Shown here: positions 1-9,448 of the stretch, piece after piece
How positions within the stretch are numbered: the first letter of the stretch is position 1
How the letters are laid out: each line of letters begins with the position of its first letter
DNA from: Sphingomonas sp. PP-F2F-A104-K0414
Lineage (GTDB): Bacteria > Pseudomonadota > Alphaproteobacteria > Sphingomonadales > Sphingomonadaceae
Length of the DNA: 64,000 nt
Direction of reading: 5' to 3'
Assembly (NCBI RefSeq): GCF_004340945.1
Contig: NZ_SLYD01000001.1
Coordinates: 186,001 to 250,000 of the forward strand
Notes under the pieces: generated by a model
Seen by the model: the letters and a program-made list of their open reading frames with translations, nothing else
Databases searched by the model: none
Told to the model about the DNA's origin: nothing
Program-made: the position numbers and the translations under genes

Positions 1-1747
1 GATCAGGATCGATCAGGCGGGGTTCGAGACGAGCGGTCCGAAGATCGCCGTCCTGCCATCGACGCAGGCCAAGCCGCTCGCGTGGACGCTCACCGATTCG
101 CGCGGCAAGACCGTCGCTTCGGGCCAGACGATACCCGTCGGTCCCGACCCAGCCTCGGGCGAAAGCGTCCAGCGGATCGACTTCGGCACGTTCCGGACGT
201 CCGGCACCGGTTATCGCCTCCACGTCGGCAGCGACGCCAGCCACCCCTTCGCGATCGCCGACCGCCCGTTCGCGCGCGTGGCGACCGCGGCGATGGCCTT
301 CTTCTACCAACAGCGCAGTGGCGTCCCCATCCTGCCCGCCTACGTCGAACGCAAAGACCTCGCCCGCCCCGCCGGCCACGCCCCCGACATCGCCACCTGC
401 TTCGGCGGGCGCGACCAGAAGGGCGTCAAATGGCCCGGTTGCGACTACAAGATCGACGCGACCGGCGGCTGGTACGACGCGGGCGACCAAGGCAAATACG
501 TCGTCAACGGCGGCGTCTCGACCTGGACCTTGCTCGACCTCCACGAGCGCCTGGCCGCGTTCGGTGACGCCGGCGCGTTCGCCGACGGTCGGCTCGCGCT
601 GCCCGAGCGAGCCAACGGCAAGGACGATTTGCTCGACGAAGCGCGCGTCGAGGTCGCCTTCCTGCTCGCGATGCAGATCCCCGACGGCACCAAGCTGGCC
701 ATCGCGCCCGACGCAGGCGTCGCCGGCAAGGCGATCACCCGGTTCGAGACGATCGACGCGGGCGGGTTGGTTCATACCAAGATCGCCGACAAGAACTGGA
801 CGGGGATACCGACCGCGCCGGCTATCGATCACGAGATTCGGTTCCTGTATCCGCCATCGACTGCGGCGACGCTCAACATGGTTGGTGTGGCGGCGCAGTG
901 CGCGCGGATTTGGCGGGCGATCGATCCGGCCTTCGCCACCAAATGCCTCACCGCGGCGCGACGTGGCTGGGCGGCGGCACTCCGCCATCCGAACCTCCTC
1001 ACCAGTTCCGACTTCACGGGTAGCGGGGGCTATGGCGACCCGGATGTCCGTGACGAGTTCACCTTCGCCGCCGCGCAACTCTACGCGACCACCAACGAAG
1101 CGGTTTTCCTCGATCGCCTGCGCAAGGACGGCATCTTCACCGATCCCGGCACGGATATCGGCTGGGGTTCGCTCAGACTGGCCGGCGCGCTGACGCTCGC
1201 CACCTTGCCCGACACGCGACCCGCGAACGACCGTGCCAAACTCCGCACCCGGATCACCGCGCTCGCCGACGGCTTCGTCGCCGAGGGTAAGCGCAGCGGC
1301 TACGGCATCCCATTTGGCGGCACCAACTACCCCTGGGGTTCGAACAGCTCGATCCTCAACCGCGCGATCGTGCTCGGCGTCGCGTGGCAGATCGACCGCA
1401 AGCCCGCCTATCGCGACGCGGTGGTATCGAGCCTCGACTACATCCTCGGCCGCAATCCGCTCGACCGATCCTACGTCACCGGTATCGGCACGCGCCCGAT
1501 GCAGCACCCGCACCACCGCTTCTGGGCGGCCGCGGCGGACAAACGCTATCCCGCGCCGCCCACCGGAGTCCTCTCCGGCGGCCCCAACTCGGCCGCCGCG
1601 AACGAGCCCGGCCCGATGAAAGGCTGCGCACCCCAAACCTGCTGGATCGACGACTATCGTGCCTTCACCGTCAACGAAGTCGCGATCAACTGGAACGCCC
1701 CGCTAGTATGGACCGCCGCCTTCCTCGACGCGACGCGAGGGCGCTAG
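1..1747 (+). CDS. Glycoside hydrolase family 9 endoglucanase, 5' end outside window
   Basis: The frame is open from base 2 and has no start in the window, so the gene is truncated on the left; the first in-frame ATG (278) is internal. The first ~90 residues begin IRIDQAGF and look like the Ig-like N-terminal domain (CelD_N) that precedes many GH9 catalytic domains. The catalytic domain shows GGWYDAGDQGKYV, with the DAGD aspartates that act as catalytic base, then HPHHRF, and near the C-terminus NEVAINWNAPLVW, whose Glu is the expected proton donor. The family cleaves beta-1,4-glucans, usually outside the cytoplasm; any signal peptide would lie upstream of the window. The stop overlaps the convergent cupin gene by 4 bp. 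The family assignment is firm; the exact substrate is not known. Confidence 0.93.
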   Translation, partial: IRIDQAGFETSGPKIAVLPSTQAKPLAWTLTDSRGKTVASGQTIPVGPDPASGESVQRIDFGTFRTSGTGYRLHVGSDASHPFAIADRPFARVATAAMAFFYQQRSGVPILPAYVERKDLARPAGHAPDIATCFGGRDQKGVKWPGCDYKIDATGGWYDAGDQGKYVVNGGVSTWTLLDLHERLAAFGDAGAFADGRLALPERANGKDDLLDEARVEVAFLLAMQIPDGTKLAIAPDAGVAGKAITRFETIDAGGLVHTKIADKNWTGIPTAPAIDHEIRFLYPPSTAATLNMVGVAAQCARIWRAIDPAFATKCLTAARRGWAAALRHPNLLTSSDFTGSGGYGDPDVRDEFTFAAAQLYATTNEAVFLDRLRKDGIFTDPGTDIGWGSLRLAGALTLATLPDTRPANDRAKLRTRITALADGFVAEGKRSGYGIPFGGTNYPWGSNSSILNRAIVLGVAWQIDRKPAYRDAVVSSLDYILGRNPLDRSYVTGIGTRPMQHPHHRFWAAAADKRYPAPPTGVLSGGPNSAAANEPGPMKGCAPQTCWIDDYRAFTVNEVAINWNAPLVWTAAFLDATRGR

Positions 1748-2760
1748 AGCCGTTCTAGCGTCCGCGCGAGGTATCCGCGGATCGCGTCGGTCCGCTCCGG
1801 CGACGGGCTTCCGAGCACGCCGCGCATCGCGTCAGGCAGATGCGCGGCCGCGCCCTGCGCCGCGTCTCCGAACACGTATTGATCGAACCACCCCCGAACC
1901 GCCGCGCGCTCGCCCTCTGGCAAGTCACGGATCGCCAGGATCGCGTGGATCAGCGCGGGGAACGGCGAGGCCGCGCCAGCTTGCCCCCACCAGTAATTGA
2001 CCAGCACGTTGAACCGCCCAAGCGCCTTGACGTCATGCCACCACATCGACGGGATGAAGATCGCATCGCCCGGCTCCAGCACCGTCACCTGCATCTGCGC
2101 ACGCGCCTCGGCAAATCGCGGATACCGCTCCAGATCGGGCGCTTCGAGATCGACAAGGCTGACCGGCTGTCCGGCGATCGTGACATCGAGCGGACCGACA
2201 TACAGGTTGGGCCCCTGCTCGGGCGGAAACAGGCAGAACCGCCGCCGCCCCGCCACCACGACAGCGACGTTGCTCGACACGTCGTAATGCGTCGACACCC
2301 GGCTCTCGTTTCCAATCCACACCCGCGGCACCGCATCGGGCGTGGGCAGCGGCAACACGTTCGCCTCAGCCCAGCCCGGCAGGAATTCCCCCGCCGCCGC
2401 CGCCCCGGCATAGATGGCCGGCGCGCCGGGCACCCCCTGCAACGCGATCAACTGGTCGACCAGCGTCGGGATCGGCGCCTTGGCGCGCTCGAAATTGAAG
2501 CCGCTCAGGTCGTCATTGTAGAAGAACCGCCCGCGCACGTCGCTTTGCGCGACCATGACGTCGGCGGAGCGCCCCCCATCGAACGACACGATATGCTCGC
2601 CGATCGCGCGATCGGATTGACGCGCGGCCCGGACCGCGGGCCAATCCGCCGCCAGTCCGCGCATCACCACCGGGCGATAGCCGTGCGCGATCGCGGCTTC
2701 GAACCGCGCCGCATCGATCGCACCGGTTTCGGCAACCGGAAGGCCAAGGATCTCACTCAT
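1744..2760 (-). CDS. Cupin-like (JmjC/cupin_8) Fe(II)/2-oxoglutarate-type protein
   Basis: A 338-residue protein with a jumonji/cupin_8 fold signature. A metal-binding pair HYD sits in STHYDVSSNVAVVV, and a distal His is in FIPSMWWHDV, which together make an HxD...H triad. PRVWIG and RRRFCLFPPEQ are typical of the family. Proteins of this type are recurrently encoded next to TonB receptors and tryptophan-halogenase-like genes in sphingomonads, Caulobacterales and xanthomonads, but their substrate is not established. The gene follows the large TBDR on the same strand with a 37-bp gap, so they probably form an operon. No signal peptide is visible, so it should be cytoplasmic. A hydroxylase acting on the imported compound or on a protein is an inference. 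Confidence 0.88.
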   Translation of the reverse strand: MSEILGLPVAETGAIDAARFEAAIAHGYRPVVMRGLAADWPAVRAARQSDRAIGEHIVSFDGGRSADVMVAQSDVRGRFFYNDDLSGFNFERAKAPIPTLVDQLIALQGVPGAPAIYAGAAAAGEFLPGWAEANVLPLPTPDAVPRVWIGNESRVSTHYDVSSNVAVVVAGRRRFCLFPPEQGPNLYVGPLDVTIAGQPVSLVDLEAPDLERYPRFAEARAQMQVTVLEPGDAIFIPSMWWHDVKALGRFNVLVNYWWGQAGAASPFPALIHAILAIRDLPEGERAAVRGWFDQYVFGDAAQGAAAHLPDAMRGVLGSPSPERTDAIRGYLARTLERL

Positions 2761-2797
2761 CGCGTGCGTGTAATCCCTGGCCTCGTATCCCGCTACC

Positions 2798-5700
2798 TCA
2801 GAAGGTCATGCGCGCCGACAGCGTGTACGACCGGTCGTTCTTGAAGAAGCTCCGCGGCGCTTCGAGCCCTGCACCGTTCAGCAGGAAGTTGGTCTTGGTC
2901 GTCTCGTCGAGCAGGTTCGACGCGGTCACGCCGAGCTTGAAATGCTCGTTCACCGTCACGAACGCCGAGGCATCGAGCTGTCCGGTCGGCAATGCGTAGA
3001 CCGGCAGGAACGGGAAGCAGCAATCGCGGTTGGTCAGCAGGAACTTCGAGCGCCAGCTATATGCGACGCGGGCATAGAACGGACCCTTGTCGTAGAAGCC
3101 GGCGACGTTGACGGTATGCTTCGACAGGCCCTGGAGCGGGAGGTTGTCGTACAGACCGGCGACGTCCTGCGGCGGACGGCTGCCATCCGCGGCGCCGTTG
3201 GCGGGCACCGGGTTAGGGATCTTGCCCGCCTTCACATAGGTGTAGTTGGCTTGCAGGCCGAGACCGCCGAGCGCACCGGGCAGGAAGTCGAAGGTCTGCT
3301 GGTACGCGATTTCCGCACCCTTGATCCGCGACTTGCCGTCGACATTGGCAGGACCGTTGACCTGGACGTCGAACGTCTGGCCGTTGTTGGTCAGCGTGCG
3401 CGTGTAGCCGAGATTGTCGACGATGATGTTCGACAGCGTCTTGTGGAACACCGTCGCGGTCAGTGAGCCGACCTTGGAGAAATACCACTCGCTGGTCAGA
3501 TCGAATTGCAACGCCTCGACCGGCCGCAGATACGGGTTCCGCGACGTCGCCGAGAACTGGTAGTTGCCCGCGGTGTTACCCGACGACACACCGACGCCGA
3601 CGAAGTTGCGCAGATCGCCAAAGTTCGGACGCGAGATCGCCTTCGATCCGGCGGCGCGGAACAGCAAGGTCGGCGTGACCTGCAGCTTCACGTTGGCGCT
3701 CGGCAGCCAGAAGTTGAACTTTTGCTTGGCGACATCCGGGATCGATCCGGAGTTCGCATAGGCGAGGATCGCCGCCTGCTGGGCTGCGGGCACGGTGCAG
3801 ATCGCGTTGATCGTCCCCGACGCCGGCGGCTTGTCACGCTGCGACTGGCAGAACCCGGCCAGCGTCTGGGGATACGCTCCACCGGTCGGGGTCGCCGGCA
3901 GGTTGGACGCATCGAAGATGCTGCTCTGATTCGGGAAGGTGATCGCGCCGTTGGAGCTGTCCTTGGTATTGACGAAGCGCACGCCGACGTTGCCGGTCAG
4001 GCTCATGCCGTTGCCGAAATCCTCAACGCCGAAATCGGCGCGGACATAGGCGGACTTGGTCTGCTCGCGGTTACGATAGAGTTCGCTGTTCAGGTACGCG
4101 CCATCGTTCAGCGGGCTGCCATCGCCGTTCTTGCGATCTTCGAGCGCGGTATACCCGCCGCCGCCCAGGGTCGTGATCTTGCGCAGCAGGTCGGTGAAAG
4201 CGTCGTGATCGCGCAAAATGTCTTCGGCGACGAAGGTCGCGCTGGGCGGCGTGTTGGTCTGACCACGGAAGAAATTGGTGAAATTGTGCAGGCTCTGCTC
4301 GTTCTGACCAAGTGCCGCATAGCTTACCGGCCCCTTTGCCGACCACGTCTCGGACAGATAGCCCCAATTGTTGTAATCTGCCGACCGCACGAGCTGCTTG
4401 CGATCCGCATACCGGCCACCGACGCGGACGTTGCGCAGGAACGCGGTGTCGCTGACGTCGAACTGCGCATCGCCGCGGAAGGCCCATTCGTGGCCATCAT
4501 TATCCTGGCGACCATTGAAGGCGTCGCGGAAATAGATCGAGTTGGGGTTGGCGAAATAGCTGGTCGTATCGAAGCCCGGTGTGATCGACGTGATCTGCGG
4601 GATGCTGCCGCGCAGGTCGATCGCGGTCTGACTGAACGTCGCGGTGTCGAGGATGTCGTCGCGAACCTTGACCTTCGAAGTGGCGTATTGCCCGTCGAAA
4701 TTCAGGTGGAGGCGCTCGATCGGCTCGAACTTGATGTTGAGCGACTGATCCTGCGAGATCGACTTCGAGAAGAAGTGCCGGTTGGATTCGGTCGTGAACA
4801 CGCCGTTCGGCGAAAACTGGCTCAGCACGCCGTACCCGTTCGGGCCGTTGCCCTGCACCGCGCCGGTGCGCTTGCCGAGCGTGCCGCTCGTGAAGACGCC
4901 GTTGTCGTCATAGGTGAAGTCCGAGCCACCGACCGGGAACACCGTGTTGGCATCGCCGTAATAGACGTTGGGCTCGACGGTGTGCTCGAGCCAGTCGTCG
5001 GTCGATTCGGCGCGGACGAACTGTGCGGTGACCAGCAGGTTGCCCGACGCGGTCTCATATTGCGCGGCGCCCGAATAGCCGATGCGCGTGCGGTCGAAAT
5101 CCTGCGAGCGCGAGCCCGCACCCAGCGGTGCATATACGACGTTGCGACCGGCCGGCAGCGGGAAGGTATCGAACAGCGTCGACTGGTACGGCGTGCCCGC
5201 GTTCAACACGCGGCCTTCGCCGGCATCCTGGACGCCATTGCCGTTCTTGTCGTCGTTATAGCGCGGCAGCATCGACGAGATGAACACCGAGTCCGAACGG
5301 CTGTAGAGCTTCTGGTAGGTGCCGCTCGCGAGGATACCGAAGCGGCCTGCGCTGCCCAGGTCGAACTGCTTCGAGACGAGCCCGACGAACTGCGGCGCGC
5401 CGCGCTTCTCGAGATCGCCGAGGTTCATGCCCGCCGAAAGGAACAGCAGGTCCTTCTTCGAGTCGAACGGCTTGCGCGTGTTGATGTTGACGGTACCGGC
5501 GATGCCGCCCTCGACCAGATCGGCGGTCAGATTCTTGAAGACCTCGACCGAGCCGACGATTTCCGCCGGAATGTCGTTGAAGCCGATCTCGCGACCGCCG
5601 CCCGCTGCGAATGCATCGCGGCCGTTGAACTCGCCACGGACGTAGCTGAGACCGCGGATCACGACACCCGAGCCCTGTGCGGAATAGTGCGCCGAGTCGC

Positions 5701-6181
5701 TGGGGGCGGCGAAACGGCTGATCGAAACGCCGGGAACGCGCTGCAGCGCTTCGTTGACCGAGCGATCGGGGAGCGCACCGATGTCTTCCGCGGTGATCGC
5801 GTCGACGACGGTGTCCGAGTTACGCTTGATATTCTGCGCGTTGGCGAGGCTCTGGCGGATACCGGTGACGACGATCTCGCCGCGGTCGGTGTCCGGGGTC
5901 GGATTACCGGCGTCCTGCGACGCACCCGAGGTGCCGGTGGTGTTGCTGGCCGAGCCGGGGGCCGTGCCCGCGGTTGCCGAGTCGAGGCTGGCCGAACCCG
6001 ACGTCGTGCTTGCGACGCCCGAACCGGCCGGCGCCGGCACTGCCTGCGGATCAGCTGCGGCAGGATCGGCGACCTGCGCGAAGGCTGAGGGGGCCATGAC
6101 GGCAATTGCGATTACCGAAACGCTTGCGCCAATAAGACGCGACGCGCGAGCGATCGCCCGCGATGATGCAACACCAGCCAT
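2798..6181 (-). CDS. Large TonB-dependent receptor (1127 aa)
   Basis: An outer-membrane receptor for TonB-driven uptake. The N-terminus has a signal peptide ending near APSAFAQ, then an unusually long Ala/Gly/Ser/Pro-rich spacer (~residues 36-100). A TonB-box-like segment EIVVTGIRQSL and the plug (TAEDIGALPDRSVNEALQR...VVIRGLSYV) follow. The beta-barrel ends in the aromatic C-terminal signature YTLSARMTF. The plug and the 1127-residue size match the large receptors that, in Caulobacterales, xanthomonads and sphingomonads, are paired with tryptophan-halogenase-like flavoproteins. The start is ATG at 6181 with AGGGG about 9 nt upstream. Its neighbours are the cupin downstream and the divergent halogenase operon. 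A plant-derived carbohydrate or aromatic ligand is a guess from the GH9 neighbour. Confidence 0.93.
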   Translation of the reverse strand: MAGVASSRAIARASRLIGASVSVIAIAVMAPSAFAQVADPAAADPQAVPAPAGSGVASTTSGSASLDSATAGTAPGSASNTTGTSGASQDAGNPTPDTDRGEIVVTGIRQSLANAQNIKRNSDTVVDAITAEDIGALPDRSVNEALQRVPGVSISRFAAPSDSAHYSAQGSGVVIRGLSYVRGEFNGRDAFAAGGGREIGFNDIPAEIVGSVEVFKNLTADLVEGGIAGTVNINTRKPFDSKKDLLFLSAGMNLGDLEKRGAPQFVGLVSKQFDLGSAGRFGILASGTYQKLYSRSDSVFISSMLPRYNDDKNGNGVQDAGEGRVLNAGTPYQSTLFDTFPLPAGRNVVYAPLGAGSRSQDFDRTRIGYSGAAQYETASGNLLVTAQFVRAESTDDWLEHTVEPNVYYGDANTVFPVGGSDFTYDDNGVFTSGTLGKRTGAVQGNGPNGYGVLSQFSPNGVFTTESNRHFFSKSISQDQSLNIKFEPIERLHLNFDGQYATSKVKVRDDILDTATFSQTAIDLRGSIPQITSITPGFDTTSYFANPNSIYFRDAFNGRQDNDGHEWAFRGDAQFDVSDTAFLRNVRVGGRYADRKQLVRSADYNNWGYLSETWSAKGPVSYAALGQNEQSLHNFTNFFRGQTNTPPSATFVAEDILRDHDAFTDLLRKITTLGGGGYTALEDRKNGDGSPLNDGAYLNSELYRNREQTKSAYVRADFGVEDFGNGMSLTGNVGVRFVNTKDSSNGAITFPNQSSIFDASNLPATPTGGAYPQTLAGFCQSQRDKPPASGTINAICTVPAAQQAAILAYANSGSIPDVAKQKFNFWLPSANVKLQVTPTLLFRAAGSKAISRPNFGDLRNFVGVGVSSGNTAGNYQFSATSRNPYLRPVEALQFDLTSEWYFSKVGSLTATVFHKTLSNIIVDNLGYTRTLTNNGQTFDVQVNGPANVDGKSRIKGAEIAYQQTFDFLPGALGGLGLQANYTYVKAGKIPNPVPANGAADGSRPPQDVAGLYDNLPLQGLSKHTVNVAGFYDKGPFYARVAYSWRSKFLLTNRDCCFPFLPVYALPTGQLDASAFVTVNEHFKLGVTASNLLDETTKTNFLLNGAGLEAPRSFFKNDRSYTLSARMTF

Positions 6182-6458
6182 GATAAACCCCTAAGCATCC
6201 TTCAGCGCGATCGCCGCCGCTCTTCGAGCAGACGATCTAATCGCACATCTCCAGATCGACGAACGTCCTTCGCTCGCCTTGCCAAGGTGTTAGGCAGCAA
6301 AATTACGGATCACAAGACGAATAAGACAATTTGAAAGACAGATCTGTCAGACGTTGCCGAGGTGTTGCCAAAGTGTAACAGGCTCGGAACGGTCCTACTG
6401 ATAAGAGGCTGTCGGAAGAGACTGTGCAAACGGTGCTGGCAAGAGGATTAAGGCGGGG
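6182..6458. promoter_or_regulatory. Divergent promoter region, TBDR versus halogenase operon
   Basis: This 277-bp non-coding region separates two divergent operons and must hold both promoters. It is AT-richer than its surroundings in 6285-6380. It contains a perfect 12-bp palindrome (6337-6348) and the related direct words GTTGCC at 6353 and 6364. I could not assign -35/-10 boxes with confidence. Confidence 0.5.
6337..6348. promoter_or_regulatory. Perfect 12-bp palindrome, candidate operator
   Basis: GACAGATCTGTC reads identically on both strands and lies about 110 bp upstream of the first halogenase ATG and 156 bp upstream of the TBDR ATG. Its position between two divergent operons suits a dimeric repressor site. 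No regulator gene is adjacent, so the function is inferred from symmetry and position only. Confidence 0.35.
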
Positions 6459-7979
6459 ATGGAGACGGGCGGAACGCGGGTTGTCGTGGTCGGCGGCGGA
6501 ACAGCGGGATGGATGACGGCCGCTGCGTTGGTCAGGCTGTTGCCGACAGCGTGCAGCGTCCATCTGATCGAGTCGGCAGAGATCGGCATCGTCGGCGTCG
6601 GCGAAGCGACGCTGCCCCATATCCGCGCCTTCGTGGAGCGACTGGGTCTCGACGAGGCCGACTTCATGCGGGCTACGCATGCGACCTTCAAACTGGGAAT
6701 CGACTTCCGCGACTTCGGCGCGATCGGCGACAGTTACATCCACCCGTTCGGCACGTTCGGCCGACCGCTCGACGATGTCGGCTTCCACCATTACTGGCTC
6801 CGGCTCGCGGCGGAGGGACGCGCAGGGCCAATCGGCGACTATTCGGTCGCGGTCGCCGCTGCGAAGGCGCACCGCTTCGCCATTCCCGATGGCCCGGCGG
6901 ACGATCTCGCGGCGAGCTTCGGCTATGCCTATCAGTTCGATGCGACCTTGTTCGGCCCCTATCTCCGCCGCTTTGCCGAAGCGCACGGCGCACGCCGGAC
7001 CGAAGCGCGGATCATATCGGTCGACCAGGATGCGGTGAGCGGCGACGTCCGTGCGGTCCGCCTCGACAGTGGGGAGACGGTCGAGGGCGACCTGTTCGTC
7101 GATTGCTCGGGCTTCCGCAGCCTTTTGCTCGGCAATGCGATGGCCGAGCCGTGGGAGGACTGGTCGCGCTGGCTGCCGTGCGACCGCGCGGTCGCGATGC
7201 CGTGCACCTCGCCCGAGGGACCGATCGAACCCTATACGAGAGCGACCGCGAAACCGGCCGGGTGGCAGTGGCGGATCCCGCTCCAGCACCGCGTCGGCAA
7301 CGGCTATGTCTATTCCAGCGCGCATATTGCGGATCAGGCCGCTGCCGATGCGCTGGTCGCGTCGGTCGAGGGCACGCCGCTCGCCGACCCGCGCTTCCTC
7401 AAATTTCGCGCCGGTCGTCGCAGCAACAGCTGGGTCGGCAACGTCGTCGCGATCGGCCTCGCCTCGGGCTTCCTCGAACCGCTCGAATCGACCAGCATCT
7501 ACCTCGCGCAGATGGCTATCACGCAGCTGATCGAACTGTTTCCGCAGCGCGCCGGATCGGAGGGCATCTCCGCGACCGACCGGACCGAGTTCAACCGGAT
7601 GGTCGACATGGAATATGACCGCATCCGCGATTTCCTGATCCTGCATTACCACGCCACCACCCGCGACGATTCGGACTTCTGGAACCATGTCCGGACGATG
7701 GAGGTCCCTGCTACGCTTGCCGACAAGATGGAGCTGTTCCGCCGCGCCGGTCGCGTGACGCAGTATAGCGAGGGGCTGTTCCTCGAACCGAGCTGGATCG
7801 CGGTCTATCTCGGGCAAGGCATCATCCCGCAGGCTTGGGACCAGCGCGCCGATCGCCCCGGGCTCGACGGTCTAGACCGCGCGGTCGCCAGCCTGCGCGA
7901 TCATGTCGCCGCCACTGCTTCGGCGATGCCCGACCATGCCGCGTTCATCGCCCGCCGCAACGCGACGATTGCCGCGTGA
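6459..7979 (+). CDS. Tryptophan-halogenase-family flavoprotein, motif-complete copy 1
   Basis: A 506-residue FAD-dependent halogenase-like protein. The Rossmann motif is GGGTAGWMTAAAL near the N-terminus. The conserved Lys that forms the chloramine/hypohalite relay is in ATFKLGIDF. The WxWxIP motif is present as WQWRIPLQHR, and the halogenase motif with the catalytic Glu as EPLESTSIY. Characterised relatives from TBDR-linked loci, such as BrvH of Brevundimonas, halogenate indole rather than free tryptophan; the substrate here is unknown. The family needs FADH2 from a separate reductase, which is not encoded nearby. ATG at 6459 follows an AAGGCGGGG ribosome site. The gene overlaps the next one by 4 bp (GTGA), so the three are translationally coupled. 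Confidence 0.92.
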   Translation: METGGTRVVVVGGGTAGWMTAAALVRLLPTACSVHLIESAEIGIVGVGEATLPHIRAFVERLGLDEADFMRATHATFKLGIDFRDFGAIGDSYIHPFGTFGRPLDDVGFHHYWLRLAAEGRAGPIGDYSVAVAAAKAHRFAIPDGPADDLAASFGYAYQFDATLFGPYLRRFAEAHGARRTEARIISVDQDAVSGDVRAVRLDSGETVEGDLFVDCSGFRSLLLGNAMAEPWEDWSRWLPCDRAVAMPCTSPEGPIEPYTRATAKPAGWQWRIPLQHRVGNGYVYSSAHIADQAAADALVASVEGTPLADPRFLKFRAGRRSNSWVGNVVAIGLASGFLEPLESTSIYLAQMAITQLIELFPQRAGSEGISATDRTEFNRMVDMEYDRIRDFLILHYHATTRDDSDFWNHVRTMEVPATLADKMELFRRAGRVTQYSEGLFLEPSWIAVYLGQGIIPQAWDQRADRPGLDGLDRAVASLRDHVAATASAMPDHAAFIARRNATIAA

Positions 7980-9448
7980 CCAGCCGCACGCCGATCGCGA
8001 GCATCGCCGTGCTCGGTGCCGGGGTCGTCGGCCTGTCCGCGGCGATCGCGTTCGCACGCGCGCTGCCGGGGTTGGCGGTGACCCTGATCGAGACGCCGGA
8101 TGACGCTGCCGCGCTGACCGATCGCCTCTCGGGCACGCTGCCGTCGATCACCGCGTTTCACGATCGGATCGGCCTGCGCGAACGCGATCTGCTCGCGGCG
8201 GGCGCGACGCACCGGCTCGGCACGCGGCTGTCGGACTGGAGCGCGGACGGGGCGCCCGTCGTGCTGGCGCAGGGCGAGCGCGGCGGGACGATCGCTCCCG
8301 GCGCATTCCACCAGCATTGGCTGAATGCACGCCGCGCGGGGAAGACAGCGGCGTTCGATGCCTTCTCGGTGCCCGCGGTCCTCGCCGCCGCAGAGAAATT
8401 CGTCCATCCGTCCGACGATCCGAACTCGCCGATCTCGGGCTTCGGCTATGCGCTACGGCTCGATCCGCCCCGCTACCGCGACCTGTTGCGCGCGCTCGCC
8501 CGGCATATTGGCATCGTCCCCGTTCCCGGCGCCTTTGCGGGTGTCGAGCGCGGTGAAGACGGCAGGGTCTCCGCGGTGTTGCTGGCAGACGGCCGCCGCT
8601 TGGTCGCCGATCTGTATGTCGACTGTTCCGGCCCCGCTGCCCCGTTGCGGTCGGCACTGGATACGCAATGGGACGATTGGCGGACCTGGCTGCCGGTCGA
8701 CCGTCTCTTGCTGGGGACGGCGCCGGTGCAGACCCTGACACCGACCGACGATCTGGTTGCGGTGCCGGCCGGCTGGCGGTTCGCAAGCCGGTTGCGCGAC
8801 CGCACGCTGGTCGGGCTCGCCTACGCGGCGGATCAGACCTCCGACTCCAGCGCGCGGCGGATTCTGCCGGCCGGCGACACCATCGTGCCGCTCACGCCGG
8901 GCGCGCGACCCGAGCCATGGAAGCACAACGTCCTCGCGCTGGGCGATGCCGCAGTCGTGCTCGATCCGCTTGCCGACGCCAACCTGCACCTCGCCCATGC
9001 CGCGATCCTCCGCGCGATCGACCTGCTGCCGGGTCGTGACTGCGCGCCGACCGAGCTCGCCGAATATAATCAGCGCAGTTACCGCCAGGCCGCTCGGGTC
9101 CGCGACTTCCAGGCGGCGCATTACCTGCCGACCGGTCGCACGCGCGGTCCGTTCTGGAAGCATGCGTCCCGCCTCTCCCGTCCGGACAGCCTCGCACACA
9201 CGCTCGAACATTTCGCGCATCGTGGTCGCCTGCCGTTCTACGAGGATGAAAGCTTTGACAAGGACGACTGGCACGGGCTGCTGCTCGGTCTTGGCATCAT
9301 CCCCCGCATCGCCGATCCGATCGCATCGGCCAGCCCGCCCGACACGATCGCCGCGACGCTGAAACGGCTCGCCGAGGCAACCGCCGCGTTGCCGGCGCGC
9401 CTGCCCCCCTATCCCCTGTATCTCGCGCAACTGGAGCGTGCACGATGA
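7976..9448 (+). CDS. Degenerate tryptophan-halogenase-like flavoprotein
   Basis: A 490-residue protein that begins at GTG 7976, overlapping the previous stop; the longer open frame upstream is the other-frame shadow of that gene. The FAD-binding motif GAGVVGLSAAIAFA is intact and the whole length aligns with its neighbours. All three halogenase signatures have changed. The Lys motif FKLGI reads HRLGT, WxWxIP is replaced by GWRFASRL, and EPLEST reads DPLADAN. It is therefore probably not a halogenase. It may be a flavin monooxygenase, a partner or scaffold for the flanking copies, or a pseudoenzyme. It overlaps the next gene by 4 bp (ATGA), which argues that it is maintained as part of the operon. 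Confidence 0.85.
   Translation: MTSRTPIASIAVLGAGVVGLSAAIAFARALPGLAVTLIETPDDAAALTDRLSGTLPSITAFHDRIGLRERDLLAAGATHRLGTRLSDWSADGAPVVLAQGERGGTIAPGAFHQHWLNARRAGKTAAFDAFSVPAVLAAAEKFVHPSDDPNSPISGFGYALRLDPPRYRDLLRALARHIGIVPVPGAFAGVERGEDGRVSAVLLADGRRLVADLYVDCSGPAAPLRSALDTQWDDWRTWLPVDRLLLGTAPVQTLTPTDDLVAVPAGWRFASRLRDRTLVGLAYAADQTSDSSARRILPAGDTIVPLTPGARPEPWKHNVLALGDAAVVLDPLADANLHLAHAAILRAIDLLPGRDCAPTELAEYNQRSYRQAARVRDFQAAHYLPTGRTRGPFWKHASRLSRPDSLAHTLEHFAHRGRLPFYEDESFDKDDWHGLLLGLGIIPRIADPIASASPPDTIAATLKRLAEATAALPARLPPYPLYLAQLERAR

Noticed and set aside
3506..6088. 860-codon open frame on the plus strand opposite the large TBDR
   Set aside because: It is antisense to a clear receptor gene, Arg-rich with no recognisable domain, and typical of shadow frames in GC-rich DNA. 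The same applies to long frames opposite paoC (20687-23362), katE (24911-26962), the TBDRs (46785-49358, 58707-61091) and acs.
6303..7817. 504-codon minus-strand frame opposite the first halogenase gene
   Set aside because: It is a shadow frame with no domain; the plus strand carries all FAD and halogenase motifs.
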